64,000 nucleotides of DNA from Nitrospinae bacterium CG11_big_fil_rev_8_21_14_0_20_45_15 (GTDB taxonomy: Bacteria; Nitrospinota; Nitrospinia; Nitrospinales; VA-1), in assembly GCA_002787235.1 (NCBI GenBank), contig PCWG01000042.1, forward strand, positions 124,001 through 188,000, in the 5' to 3' direction. Both the position numbers and the translations under genes were made by a program. The notes under the pieces were generated by a model, which saw only the letters and a list, made by a program, of their open reading frames with translations, was not told the origin of the DNA and did not search any database. Shown one piece after another: positions 37,706 through 46,156 of this stretch; position 1 is the first letter of the stretch; every line of letters starts with the position of its first letter.

Positions 37706-38854
37706 ATGATTAGATTGATTAACGGTTTTTTAACGATTGTGTTTGTGACAACAATCTTTTTAACAGCGATTCCTGACAAGGCAGAAGCCTTACCGGCTTT
37801 TGCAAGAAAGCACGGTTTCCCATGCACCCAATGTCATGTTCAGTTTCCAAAACTGAACAAATTTGGGATCGCATTTAAAAATCGTGGCTATCGACTGGCG
37901 GATGAAGAAGGTAAGTTTGTATGGGAAGACAAAGTTTGGCCTGTTGCCGCAGTGGGTCGTATGGGTTTCAGGTCAACAAATGATCGTACGGGCAATCCTG
38001 GAGGTGTTAGCAATGAATTCGTTTTTGAAGGATTGGAATTATTCAGCGGTGGAACGCTTGCACCTCGAGTTTCTTATTTCATTGACGCATTGACTGTCGA
38101 TAATTTCCCACTTCTGCAATTCAATGACATCCTTCCCGACAGTGCCTTGAATATCAAAATAGGGCAATACAATGTTGATAATTACGCACTGTCTCATCCA
38201 AGAAGACTTACATTTTCAACTTACCTGGTCCAAACAACCTCATCCCGAACCGATAATGTAACTTTTGGCAATCAGGGAATTGAGATCAACGGTCAATTCG
38301 AAAAGTCCGGGATACGGTACATACTGGGTGGCGGTGATGGCTCTACCACAGAGACCGAAGATAAAATGTTCAAATCGTTCTTTGGATATTTTATGAAAGA
38401 TTTTGGTGAAGCAGGCCATACCTTTTCCATCATGTTCCGAACCGATGAAAGCGGAACAAAAACCAATAGCGGAAAATCATTCACCGCAGGAGGCGGTGTG
38501 CAACTGTTTGGAGAAAAATGGGAGCTGATAGCCCATGCCTATCATTTCAAGGGAGGGGATGATTTGAATTTTACCGAAAATGCAAAAATCCATGGCTATC
38601 AAGCTGTCAGTGGAACCGTCGAAGGAACCTATAAATTCACCGAAAAATTACTAGCCGTGGCCCGTTATGATTGGCATGACACCCTTGGCAGTAAGGCCAA
38701 AGAGTATGCTGTCGTTACAGCCTTACAGTATCACTTCGTGCCCAATATCAAACTCAATCTGGAATATCGAACTTCTGATGTGAGAGTAGGGGGGACAAGC
38801 AACACTGCTGGAGACGAACAGTCCCTCAGAACCTATCTGCGCTTTGGATTTTAA
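37706..38854 (+). CDS. Monohaem cytochrome-porin fusion, outer membrane (Cyc2-like architecture)
   Basis: 382 residues. Signal peptide about 1-28. The mature N-terminus is ALPAFARKHGFPCTQCHVQF, a single CxxCH c-type haem site followed by PKLNKFGIAFKNRG. The remaining 320 residues alternate as a beta-barrel and end in YLRFGF with a terminal Phe. Proteins of this layout sit in the outer membrane with the haem at or in the barrel; Cyc2 iron oxidases are one known example. Many relatives have no tested function, so electron transfer across the outer membrane is plausible but not shown. The ribosome site is GGGGAG before ATG 37706. Confidence 0.75.
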   Translation: MIRLINGFLTIVFVTTIFLTAIPDKAEALPAFARKHGFPCTQCHVQFPKLNKFGIAFKNRGYRLADEEGKFVWEDKVWPVAAVGRMGFRSTNDRTGNPGGVSNEFVFEGLELFSGGTLAPRVSYFIDALTVDNFPLLQFNDILPDSALNIKIGQYNVDNYALSHPRRLTFSTYLVQTTSSRTDNVTFGNQGIEINGQFEKSGIRYILGGGDGSTTETEDKMFKSFFGYFMKDFGEAGHTFSIMFRTDESGTKTNSGKSFTAGGGVQLFGEKWELIAHAYHFKGGDDLNFTENAKIHGYQAVSGTVEGTYKFTEKLLAVARYDWHDTLGSKAKEYAVVTALQYHFVPNIKLNLEYRTSDVRVGGTSNTAGDEQSLRTYLRFGF

Positions 38855-38885
38855 TCAAAAAGAAGAAGTCTGAAAAGTTACCATC

Positions 38886-38941
38886 GAGGCCTCCCGGACC
38901 GAGTCTCCTCCATTGCATGAAATGCATGCCGGGAGAGCCTC
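38886..38941 (+). terminator. Long imperfect hairpin after the haem-porin gene
   Basis: GAGGCCTCCCGG (38886-38897) pairs with CCGGGAG-A-GCCTC (38929-38941) with one bulged A. An inner GCAT/ATGC element caps it. The T-tract after it is weak, so it may be a processing or stabilising structure. The other 230 bases up to the tRNA hold nothing I can identify. Confidence 0.5.
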
Positions 38942-39178
38942 CTTGGTGTATTTTCAATTCATTGAGGTCACGGATCGATTGTGATCAGTCTTGGATGATG
39001 ATTACTTTTAAAAGCGGGGGAACTCTCTGCCAGGGTATTAAATGAAGATGTATTTGTTTTTGAAGACGACTGCCTGTGTGATATTATCCGCAGGAAGTTG
39101 AAATACCTTTAAGCCGTTTGATTCCCATACGTACACTGATTCGTTTTCTAATTTTTTTAAATCATTGATAAATAGATT

Positions 39179-39252
39179 GCCCCCGTAGCTCAGCAGGATA
39201 GAGCACCGGATTCCTAATCCGTAGGTCGTGCGTTCGAATCGCGCCGGGGGCA
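39179..39252 (+). tRNA. tRNA-Arg (anticodon CCT)
   Basis: A 74-base cloverleaf. The acceptor GCCCCCG pairs with CGGGGGC and the discriminator is A. D-arm GCTC/GAGC, anticodon loop TTCCTAA, T-arm GTGCG-TTCGAAT-CGCGC. The anticodon CCT reads AGG arginine codons. The lowest anticodon-stem pair is a C-T mismatch, a small oddity in an otherwise normal tRNA. CCA is not encoded. A GCCGGA/TCCGGC hairpin lies about 20 bases downstream. Confidence 0.96.
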
Positions 39253-39353
39253 CTCTTCCGCAGAGGGCGAATTGGCCGGAACCAGATGATAAATCGGGTC
39301 CGGCTTTATAGCTTTGGTTCGAAGTTTCTCTATCTGAGGGCACTTGATATATT

Positions 39354-39385
39354 AAGGGGTTATGTTCATTCATAACCCCTTTTTT
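39354..39385 (+). terminator. Intrinsic terminator downstream of tRNA-Arg
   Basis: AAGGGGTTATG (39354-39364) pairs with CATAACCCCTT (39371-39381), with a T-run reaching 39385. It probably ends the tRNA transcript about 100 bases after the mature tRNA. Confidence 0.8.
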
Positions 39386-39449
39386 GTGTTCATAGTTTTC
39401 TGGCAACATCAAAATTTGGTATAAATAATTGGGCCAGGCTGATTGCTAT

Positions 39450-39509
39450 GAAAGTGAGACATTCCTAAAAGCAAAGAGTGTCACTTTCTTTAAGATAAAA
39501 TCTCACTTT
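39450..39509. repeat. Three copies of a GAAAGTGA-type motif
   Basis: GAAAGTGAGAC at 39450-39460 is repeated in inverse orientation as GTGTCACTTTC (39478-39488, one mismatch) and TCTCACTTT (39501-39509, perfect 9-base match to the first). The spacing suggests a possible operator upstream of the short outer-membrane gene remnant at 39559. Alternatively these are arms of alternative RNA hairpins. Confidence 0.4.
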
Positions 39510-39558
39510 GATACAATTATCATTGCTGAAAATCCAGAATCTTCTCATTTGAATTTTG

Positions 39559-39771
39559 ATGCTTTATTCCGTACTTAAAAAAACGATCGCAAGCGTTTCT
39601 CTTATTTTAGGAATTTTAGGGGTCGCATCTCCGGGCTATTCAGAAACCTATATTGGAATTGGAGCCGGGGCGTCCATCCCTGAAAATTTCAGGCATGTTT
39701 CACTTGATGGATCGGCTTCTGCTTCGCACTCCCTCAACGTCATCCTGATGCAGTCCATTGCGTCGAAATAG
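39559..39771 (+). pseudogene. Truncated outer-membrane protein remnant
   Basis: 70 codons from ATG 39559. The first 31 residues are a good signal peptide (VSLILGILGVASPGYSE), followed by TYIGIGAGASIPENFRHVSL, which looks like the first barrel strand of a small outer-membrane protein. The text then turns to SASASHSLNVILMQSIASK and stops, too short for a barrel. No continuation of barrel-like text is convincing in the other frames before the convergent dehydrogenase gene 79 bases later. It is probably a deletion product, though a short secreted peptide cannot be excluded. Confidence 0.45.
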
Positions 39772-39849
39772 ATGGTTGCTCCTTAAAAGTGAAAGGCAGT
39801 GTTTCCTCGTATAAGCCGGCGGGGCGCGAATATATAGTTTTAGTATCTG

Positions 39850-40956
39850 CTAAATATGTGCGCGCAGTGCCATGGCTTTGGTCAATCTCTCTACCGCCAT
39901 TCGTTGTGCGGCTTCATGAGGCACTATTTTCTCTGCTTTGACTCTTTGGAAAATTTCTTCGGTATTGTGACCGATGGTTTTTTTGATTCGTTCGTAGGCT
40001 TGAATTTCTGTCATTTTTTGGTATTCGGTTGCGGCGCAAATAACGCCACCGGCATTGGCAACCACGTCGGGCACGATCATGATGCCTCGATTGTGCATGA
40101 TCTCGGCGGCTTTGTGGGTGATCGGTATGTTGGCCCCTTCTAACACCAGTCGCGTTTTTAAAAGGTGCTGGTTTTCTTCTGTGAATATGTCGGGCCGGGC
40201 CGCAGGAATGAAGATATCGGATTCGATCTCCAGCATTTTTTCATTACTGATTTTCTCTCCCAAATCCGACTCTTGAACGCATCGGTCGTTGTTGACGACT
40301 GCGGTCAGCGCGGGAACATCGATTCCGTCGGGATTGTAGATGGCTCCTTTGTAGTCACAGGTTGCGATGATTTTTGCACCGCGTTCTTCCAAAAATTTGG
40401 CGGCGGCTTTACCGACGTTTCCAAATCCCTGTATGACAACGCGTGCGCCTTCTAAAGGTAGATCCATTATTTTACTGGCGACGTCTGCCGCAATGGCGAG
40501 GCCATAACCGGTCATTCCCAGTTCATCGAGTGGAATCCCGCCTAAAACTGTTGGCAGACCAGCGGCTCGACCGATCTCATCGTAAATATAGGCCATGCAG
40601 GTTTCGTCGGTTCCCATATCGGGTCCGGGGGTGTAGTCGGTGAGTTCTTTGATCGATTGTGCGAACTGACGAACGAGTATTTCTTTGTTCGGCGATCTGG
40701 GGTCGGCCAGTATGGCAGATTTTGCCCCGCCATGTGGCAAACCACTCAAGGCATTTTTCAATGTCATGGCTCGCGCCAGGCGAAAGACTTCCTGTGTGGT
40801 GACATCCTCTGCCATGCGGCAACCGCCCAGAGAGGGGCCCAGAGCAACGTTGTCAATGACCACAATGGCTTTCATTTTTGATTTTGGCAGATTGATATGG
40901 ATGATTTTTTCGGGACCAAAGTCATCTGCAAAGCTATCAATATAGTGAGAGCTCAT
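39850..40956 (-). CDS. Glu/Leu/Phe/Val dehydrogenase
   Basis: 368 residues from ATG 40956, supported by AGGAGGAG upstream and an ATGA junction with the preceding gene. It catalyses NAD(P)-dependent oxidative deamination of an amino acid. The N-terminal domain has GPSLGGCRM and the catalytic lysine stretch MTLKNALSGLPHGGAKS. The second domain has the Rossmann loop VVIQGFGNVGKAAAKF. The GGCRM and MTLKNA text is nearer to leucine/phenylalanine dehydrogenases than glutamate dehydrogenase, while HGGAK is glutamate-like. The substrate is left open. Its place after a 2-oxoacid oxidoreductase suggests that it supplies 2-oxoacids. Confidence 0.87.
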   Translation of the reverse strand: MSSHYIDSFADDFGPEKIIHINLPKSKMKAIVVIDNVALGPSLGGCRMAEDVTTQEVFRLARAMTLKNALSGLPHGGAKSAILADPRSPNKEILVRQFAQSIKELTDYTPGPDMGTDETCMAYIYDEIGRAAGLPTVLGGIPLDELGMTGYGLAIAADVASKIMDLPLEGARVVIQGFGNVGKAAAKFLEERGAKIIATCDYKGAIYNPDGIDVPALTAVVNNDRCVQESDLGEKISNEKMLEIESDIFIPAARPDIFTEENQHLLKTRLVLEGANIPITHKAAEIMHNRGIMIVPDVVANAGGVICAATEYQKMTEIQAYERIKKTIGHNTEEIFQRVKAEKIVPHEAAQRMAVERLTKAMALRAHI

Positions 40957-43094
40957 GGTTTGTCTCCTCCTGGAATTATTTTGGTTGTCATTTTGGCATC
41001 CAAAACGACAAGTGAATTTGCATAGAGCCGGATCGGATTGAAATCCAGCGAGAGCAGTCGAGTTTCTTTTCCAATCCATTCTTGAATCAAATGGATGAAT
41101 GCCGAGAGTTTATTGATGTCCAAAGGCTCTTCACCGCGAACCCCTGCAATGATTTTTCCTGCCTGTGTGCGTAAGATGGTCTCCTGAATTTCGTCTTCAT
41201 CCGCAGGTAGGAGGAATCTTTCTATATCGTTGTAAACTTCCAGATATTTGCCTCCGGTGCCGAACAACAGGACGGAGCCGAATTCGTTGTCGCGGTACAC
41301 CCCAACCATCAAGTCCAGTCCGGGCGGCATTTGTTCCTCCGCCCAAATCTGATTCGGCCAGTTTCTATTCAAATCTTCCCATGCAGAAATCAGTTCTTTT
41401 TCATCGTACAGATCGGGACGAATCCCTTTTAATTCCGTTTTGTGCAAAATATTTTTTCCTATGACTTTTAGTATTATAGGAAATTTAACTTTGTTGACAA
41501 GCTCTGTCAGATCCTCGCGATTTTTAGTAAAGTGCCTTTCAGGAGTTTGAACGCCGCATTCTGAAAGTTTTTGCTTCATCTGCATTTCATCAAGCGTTTC
41601 ACGAGCCGTGTCCAGCGAATGGATCAAGGGCAGGGGATCATAGAACGTTGCATTCTTTGCAGAAATATTTTTGCGTGTCTTTTTTTGATTTCTACTTTTA
41701 ACAAGAAGGTTGATTGCCCACGCGGCTTCCTCGCCAGTAGGGAATACGGGGATGCCTTCTTTTTGAAAAGTGGCACACAGTTTCTGGTACATGTCTTTGC
41801 CGTAGGCTCCTAGCACTACTGGGAACTGGGGGGGCAGGATACTGCGCAATCGCGGTGCAATATCGGCATTGATACCTTCTGTTCCAGAAAGAATGACGAG
41901 CAGGAGACAATCGTAAAGATCTCGATTGAGAAGCTTGTCCAGCGCAAGAGCGCATTGCTCGTTGGTTCCGGACCCTGTCAAATCGACAGGATTTTTAAAG
42001 GAATAATATGCGGGAAGAATCTCTTTTAACTCCTGTTGCAGGGCTACTGGCGGTTCTTCTGCAAGGCAACCATTTTGTTCGCAGAGGTCGGTGAGCAGAA
42101 CGCCCATTCCTCCGCCGTTAGAGGCAATGAGGACTCGATTGCCTTTGGAGGGGGGCTGGAGAGACAAAACCTGTAACGCATTGACCAACTCACTCAAACC
42201 CTCTACTTCGAGCACTCCCGCCTGTTTGCAGGCGGCCTGAAAAACGGAGTACGATCCCGCCAGTGAGGCCGAATGAGCCTGAATGGCTCGATTGCCCTTT
42301 TCTGTTCTGCCGCCTTTGCAAATAACAATGGGTTTGTTTGGGGTGATCCTTCGGGCCGATTCAAAAAAACGTCGTCCATCCTGGACGCTTTCCAGATAGA
42401 TGCCGATGACTTTAACAGCGGGGTCGGCGGCAAAGGCTTCGATTGCCTCACACTCGCCCAAATCAATTCGATTTCCAAAGCTGATCGCTCGATGCACACC
42501 GAGACCGCGTCTGGCCAATTGATCCAGAACTGCGGACAGGAATGCCCCGCTTTGAGAGATGAAGGCAATGGAACCACAACCGGGCAATTGGACTTCTTTC
42601 TGGGACAAGAAAAAACTGTTGAAACGATCGGGCGCACTGAAGGTTCCCAAACAATTGGGGCCGATCATTCGTACCTGCCACTGTTGACTGGATTTTTGTA
42701 ATTCGTTCTGGAGTTTTCTTCCTTCTGTGCTTGTTTCAGCAAATCCGCCGCTGATCACAATCAGATTATGAATGCCTTTTTCTGCGAGAGGTTGGATGAT
42801 TTTCAGGACTTGAAGGGAGGAAACTGCGGCAATCGCAAGGTCGGTTTCCTCAGGCAGATCTTCGATACGGACAACGGCTTCACAACCAGGAAAAGGTATT
42901 CCCTGCGGATGGACGGTGGTGATACGTCCACGGAAACCCTGAGCGCGCAAACTTTCGACGATGCGTCCTCCCTGATTCCCAGGTTTGGCAGACGCTCCGA
43001 TGATGGCGACACTTTTGGGAGCAAAGAAAGGTTCTAAAAGAATGCCTGAAGGCTTGGATTCAATTTCTGAATTCAGGCAGACAGGATCACTCAT
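40953..43094 (-). CDS. Acyl-CoA synthetase (NDP-forming), fused alpha and beta domains
   Basis: 713 residues from ATG 43094 (TTG 43115 is an alternative). The N-terminal CoA-binding domain starts SVAIIGASAKPGNQGG. The ligase domains contain the conserved catalytic histidine region RAIQAHSASLAGSY. The C-terminal ATP-grasp is about residues 490-713 (FPIILKVIGKNILHKTELKG, WAEEQMPPGLDLMVG). These enzymes make ATP from acyl-CoA, ADP and phosphate, or run in reverse. It overlaps the oxidoreductase beta gene by 8 bases and the dehydrogenase by 4, so it is in the same operon. Confidence 0.9.
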   Translation of the reverse strand: MSDPVCLNSEIESKPSGILLEPFFAPKSVAIIGASAKPGNQGGRIVESLRAQGFRGRITTVHPQGIPFPGCEAVVRIEDLPEETDLAIAAVSSLQVLKIIQPLAEKGIHNLIVISGGFAETSTEGRKLQNELQKSSQQWQVRMIGPNCLGTFSAPDRFNSFFLSQKEVQLPGCGSIAFISQSGAFLSAVLDQLARRGLGVHRAISFGNRIDLGECEAIEAFAADPAVKVIGIYLESVQDGRRFFESARRITPNKPIVICKGGRTEKGNRAIQAHSASLAGSYSVFQAACKQAGVLEVEGLSELVNALQVLSLQPPSKGNRVLIASNGGGMGVLLTDLCEQNGCLAEEPPVALQQELKEILPAYYSFKNPVDLTGSGTNEQCALALDKLLNRDLYDCLLLVILSGTEGINADIAPRLRSILPPQFPVVLGAYGKDMYQKLCATFQKEGIPVFPTGEEAAWAINLLVKSRNQKKTRKNISAKNATFYDPLPLIHSLDTARETLDEMQMKQKLSECGVQTPERHFTKNREDLTELVNKVKFPIILKVIGKNILHKTELKGIRPDLYDEKELISAWEDLNRNWPNQIWAEEQMPPGLDLMVGVYRDNEFGSVLLFGTGGKYLEVYNDIERFLLPADEDEIQETILRTQAGKIIAGVRGEEPLDINKLSAFIHLIQEWIGKETRLLSLDFNPIRLYANSLVVLDAKMTTKIIPGGDKP

Positions 43095-44019
43095 AGCGAC
43101 GCCAGTATTCGTCAACGTGTTGTTGGATGAGAGCGATGATGTCGTCTCGTCGTTCGGGCTCGAACAAGTGACGAAATCTTTTTTGGCGTTCTAGAAATTG
43201 TTCGACCGGTAGCCTCTTTTTCGGCGGTTTGGTGTGAACGACTTTGCCTTCGAAATATTCCTTGATGGGGAAGATTCCTGTATCTACCGCGAGCTTCGCG
43301 ATGAGATTAGATTCTTTCGGGTCATAGCCCCAGCCTGTGGGGCAGGGTGACATGCAAATAAACATCCTCGGTCCTTGCAATGTTTTGGCCTTGGCAAATT
43401 TATTGGACAAGTCTACAGGCTCTCTGGGCGAAACGGTTGCAATGTAGGTGGGCTCCTGTGCTTTCCAGATTTCGAACAAATCCTGTTTGAACGATTCGGC
43501 ACCTGCCGGGTGAACCTTCGTTGTCGGGGCCGTTTGAGTGGCACTGCCTAAAGGAGATGCGGCGGATAATTGGAAACCGGTGTTGCCATAGGCCTCGTTG
43601 TCATAACAGAAGTATATGAAATCCAACTTCCGGTGCAAGGCCGCTGAAGTCGCACCCAATCCGATGTCATTTGATGAACCATCTCCCGCTACCGCCATGA
43701 CCAGTAAATTTTCGTCATTTGATAAACCCTTATGTGCCATGCGAATGTCGAGTGCATCTCGGACACCTTGCGCGGCCGGGACCGGGGCTCCCATTGTGGT
43801 GTAGAGCCAGGAGCTTTTTAAAGGTGTGAACGGGTAAACCGATAACAAAGTGAAACAACCTGCGGCATTGCAGATCAATACATTTTCTCCGAGTTCTTTC
43901 ATTGCGAGGCGCAGTCCTTCGAGGCCACCACATCCTGCGCAAAGTCCCGTACCCGGTGAAATCGCTTCTTTGGGGTGCAAATCTTTTATTTTTTTATAGG
44001 GATTCACAAAGGCAGTCAT
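43087..44019 (-). CDS. 2-oxoacid:ferredoxin oxidoreductase, beta subunit
   Basis: 310 residues. It binds TPP and one 4Fe-4S cluster. Cluster cysteines appear at residues 27 and 30 (GLCAGCGG), near 55 (NAAGCF) and in CMSPCPTGWGYD. The TPP/Mg site is VAGDGSSNDIGLGA followed by YDNEAYGNTGFQ. The length and text fit POR/VOR-type beta subunits. It overlaps the alpha gene by 4 bases. The substrate (pyruvate, branched-chain or 2-oxoglutarate) cannot be fixed from sequence. Confidence 0.92.
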   Translation of the reverse strand: MTAFVNPYKKIKDLHPKEAISPGTGLCAGCGGLEGLRLAMKELGENVLICNAAGCFTLLSVYPFTPLKSSWLYTTMGAPVPAAQGVRDALDIRMAHKGLSNDENLLVMAVAGDGSSNDIGLGATSAALHRKLDFIYFCYDNEAYGNTGFQLSAASPLGSATQTAPTTKVHPAGAESFKQDLFEIWKAQEPTYIATVSPREPVDLSNKFAKAKTLQGPRMFICMSPCPTGWGYDPKESNLIAKLAVDTGIFPIKEYFEGKVVHTKPPKKRLPVEQFLERQKRFRHLFEPERRDDIIALIQQHVDEYWRRYE

Positions 44020-45254
44020 GATGAACTCGGCTCCTCTTTTGGATTCGCAATATTCTGAATTTTTTGGAACGATGCCATATCTACATCGTCAAATAAATAT
44101 AGCGGACTGGGTGACTCGGGATCTTTAAAATGATTGATGATGGACATGAAATCGGATTCCCTGATGTCTTTTCCACCCAGACCTCCAATCACAGACAGAA
44201 TCCTCTTGGGACGGTTGGGGTGGGAATAAAGAGACGCGACGATTTCAGGATAGGTGATTCCTCCCATGCCGGGAGAAAGGTTTTGATCAATGATGGCTAC
44301 GTTTTTGTGACCGGACAGGGCTTCGGCTATAAAAGCTGAAGGAAAGGGCCGGAAGAGGCGGAGCTTCAAAAGTCCTGCTTTGATTCCCTGACGGCGAAGT
44401 TGCAGAACAGCCGCCTTACCTTTCGTTGCAAAAGAATTGCTCATTACAAAAACAAATTCTGCATCGTCCATGTGAAACTTTTCAGCCGGTTCATAAGTTC
44501 GCCCGAACTGTTCTGAAAATTTCTGGGCAGATTCATTGAACACTTTTTCAGCGTGGTAGGCCGCCAGATTGTGTTGCATTTTAAAATAAGAATAAGTCGC
44601 TCCGCCGAAAACGGCAGAGGCACGCGCCATGGGTTGCGAGGCCTGAAAAACGGGTTGTGCCGGTTTGAATGCGGTCAGGAAATTTGCAATGGCTTCTTGA
44701 CTGGGAATCAATACGGGTTCGCGGGTAAAGGACAAATAAAAACCATCCATATTGACCAGCACAGGCAAGCAAACATTGGGATTCTCGGCAATATGATAGC
44801 CCAGTAAGATAAAATCGAAGACTTCCTGACAGGTCTCCGCATGAAGTTGTATGAGCCCGCAGTCTCGGGTGCTCATCACATCATTGTGGTCGGGTTCGAG
44901 CGTGATCGGTGTTGCCAAAGCACGAGACACATTGACGATGACCAGCGGCACACGCCAGCCCGTCAGAGTGTAAAGAGATTCCATTCCATGCAGAATGCCT
45001 TGACTGGAAGATGCGGTAAAGACACGAACACCCGTAGCGGCTCCCGCTCCCGCCGCCATGAACATCGAATGCTCTGAGTCCATATTAGTGTATTTGCCCT
45101 TCATGGTTCCTTCAGCAAACCACTTCGCCAGTGTCTCCACAATTTCAGTTTGAGGAGTGATGGGGAAGGCCGGGACGTACTCCACCTGCGCCATGCGTGC
45201 GCCCCAGGCGGCCGCCTTGTTGCCTGTGAGCATGATTCTCTCATCCGTTGTCAT
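44016..45254 (-). CDS. 2-oxoacid:ferredoxin oxidoreductase, alpha subunit
   Basis: 412 residues from ATG 45254, chosen over an upstream frame because MTTDERIMLTGNKAAAWGAR is the normal N-terminus and it makes ATGA with the gene before. Motifs are VPAFPITPQTEIVE, TNMDSEHSMFMAAGAGAATG and TASSSQGILHGMESLY. The C-terminal domain has IAIIDQNLSPGMGG-like text (NVAIIDQNLSPGMGGITYPE). It binds pyrophosphate and substrate with the beta subunit. Confidence 0.92.
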   Translation of the reverse strand: MTTDERIMLTGNKAAAWGARMAQVEYVPAFPITPQTEIVETLAKWFAEGTMKGKYTNMDSEHSMFMAAGAGAATGVRVFTASSSQGILHGMESLYTLTGWRVPLVIVNVSRALATPITLEPDHNDVMSTRDCGLIQLHAETCQEVFDFILLGYHIAENPNVCLPVLVNMDGFYLSFTREPVLIPSQEAIANFLTAFKPAQPVFQASQPMARASAVFGGATYSYFKMQHNLAAYHAEKVFNESAQKFSEQFGRTYEPAEKFHMDDAEFVFVMSNSFATKGKAAVLQLRRQGIKAGLLKLRLFRPFPSAFIAEALSGHKNVAIIDQNLSPGMGGITYPEIVASLYSHPNRPKRILSVIGGLGGKDIRESDFMSIINHFKDPESPSPLYLFDDVDMASFQKIQNIANPKEEPSSS

Positions 45255-46156
45255 GACTCGGCTCCTGCTTCTCTGACCGTATTGATAAAATGCCCGGGGC
45301 ATTCTTGTGCGCAGATCATACAACCCTTGCAATGATCGTAATCGATTTCAGGATGGTCGTCTGCGTTCACACGAATCGCACCGTCTGGACAACGTGCGTA
45401 ACAAATCAAACATTTGTTACAATGCGAATAATCGATTTCAGGTCGCTGGATTCTCCAATCCCCCGTTTTTCGCAATGCCATATTGCCCGTTGCAAAAATC
45501 AATGGGGATGCGTCTCGGATACCTTTTTGTTCCATCACGATCAGCGAGTTTGCTTGCAGGTCGGCAGGTTGGCGAGCGGGGAAGGTTGTAGAGGGCAAAT
45601 CTAAAAAAATGGTTTGTGCCAGTTCATGATTTTTCTCAAGAGCCTTCTTTGGGATACCTTGCGCACCCAGTTCGGACTCAACCGCTTTCAATAAAGCCTG
45701 AAGACTGATCGTACCGATCAAACGAGCTCCGGTAGCCGCCAACGCGGTGCTCAATAACATTCCATGATTGAGGTATTGAATACAGAGCTCCGTCAGGTTC
45801 CATTGCAAAGGAAGCTTGGAGAGAGAATAATGTTTTTGCAGTTCTTCAGGTTTTTTTTCGGAATTTATAAAAATAACGGTTGATTCATCGGACCCGCAGA
45901 GAGGGGCCGCTTGAGGACTTTCCAGAAGTGTTTCATCTCCTATTAGCAATAAATCTGGAACGACAATCGGACCGCGCTCAAGGATAGCATCTTCGGAAAT
46001 GCGAGTGAATGCGACAATAGGAGCCCCTCTTCGTTCCGCACTGTAAAGTGGAAAATCCTGTGCTTGAAATCCAGAATTGAATGCGGCACTCCCCAATATC
46101 TGGCTGGCTGTTTTGATTCCTTGTCCACCGCGACCGTGCATACGTATTCGAAACAT
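45251..46156 (-). CDS. 2-oxoacid:ferredoxin oxidoreductase, fused gamma-delta subunit
   Basis: 301 residues. Residues 1-190 are the gamma domain (RIRMHGRGGQGIKTASQILG, DFPLYSAERRGAPIVAFTRI), which takes part in CoA and cluster docking. Residues about 235-301 are a delta-type ferredoxin with two 4Fe-4S sites, HCNKCLICYARCPDGA and HCKGCMICAQECPGHF. Gamma and delta are separate genes in many archaea and bacteria, so this is a fusion. It is the first gene of the five-gene operon, with GAGG before the ATG. Confidence 0.92.
   Translation of the reverse strand: MFRIRMHGRGGQGIKTASQILGSAAFNSGFQAQDFPLYSAERRGAPIVAFTRISEDAILERGPIVVPDLLLIGDETLLESPQAAPLCGSDESTVIFINSEKKPEELQKHYSLSKLPLQWNLTELCIQYLNHGMLLSTALAATGARLIGTISLQALLKAVESELGAQGIPKKALEKNHELAQTIFLDLPSTTFPARQPADLQANSLIVMEQKGIRDASPLIFATGNMALRKTGDWRIQRPEIDYSHCNKCLICYARCPDGAIRVNADDHPEIDYDHCKGCMICAQECPGHFINTVREAGAES

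Noticed and set aside
39042-39101. A 19-codon peptide-like frame (MKMYLFLKTTACVILSAGS) before the tRNA
   Set aside because: Too short to judge and without a ribosome site. The signal-like text may be chance in an AT-rich stretch.
39038-39412. A minus-strand open frame covering the tRNA-Arg gene
   Set aside because: Its middle is just the antisense of the tRNA, and the remaining text has no family resemblance.
39715-39849. Continuation of the outer-membrane remnant in another frame (HCVEIDGCSLKVKGSVSSY)
   Set aside because: The frame is open and looks faintly protein-like, but it does not resemble barrel strands and soon runs into the antisense of the dehydrogenase.
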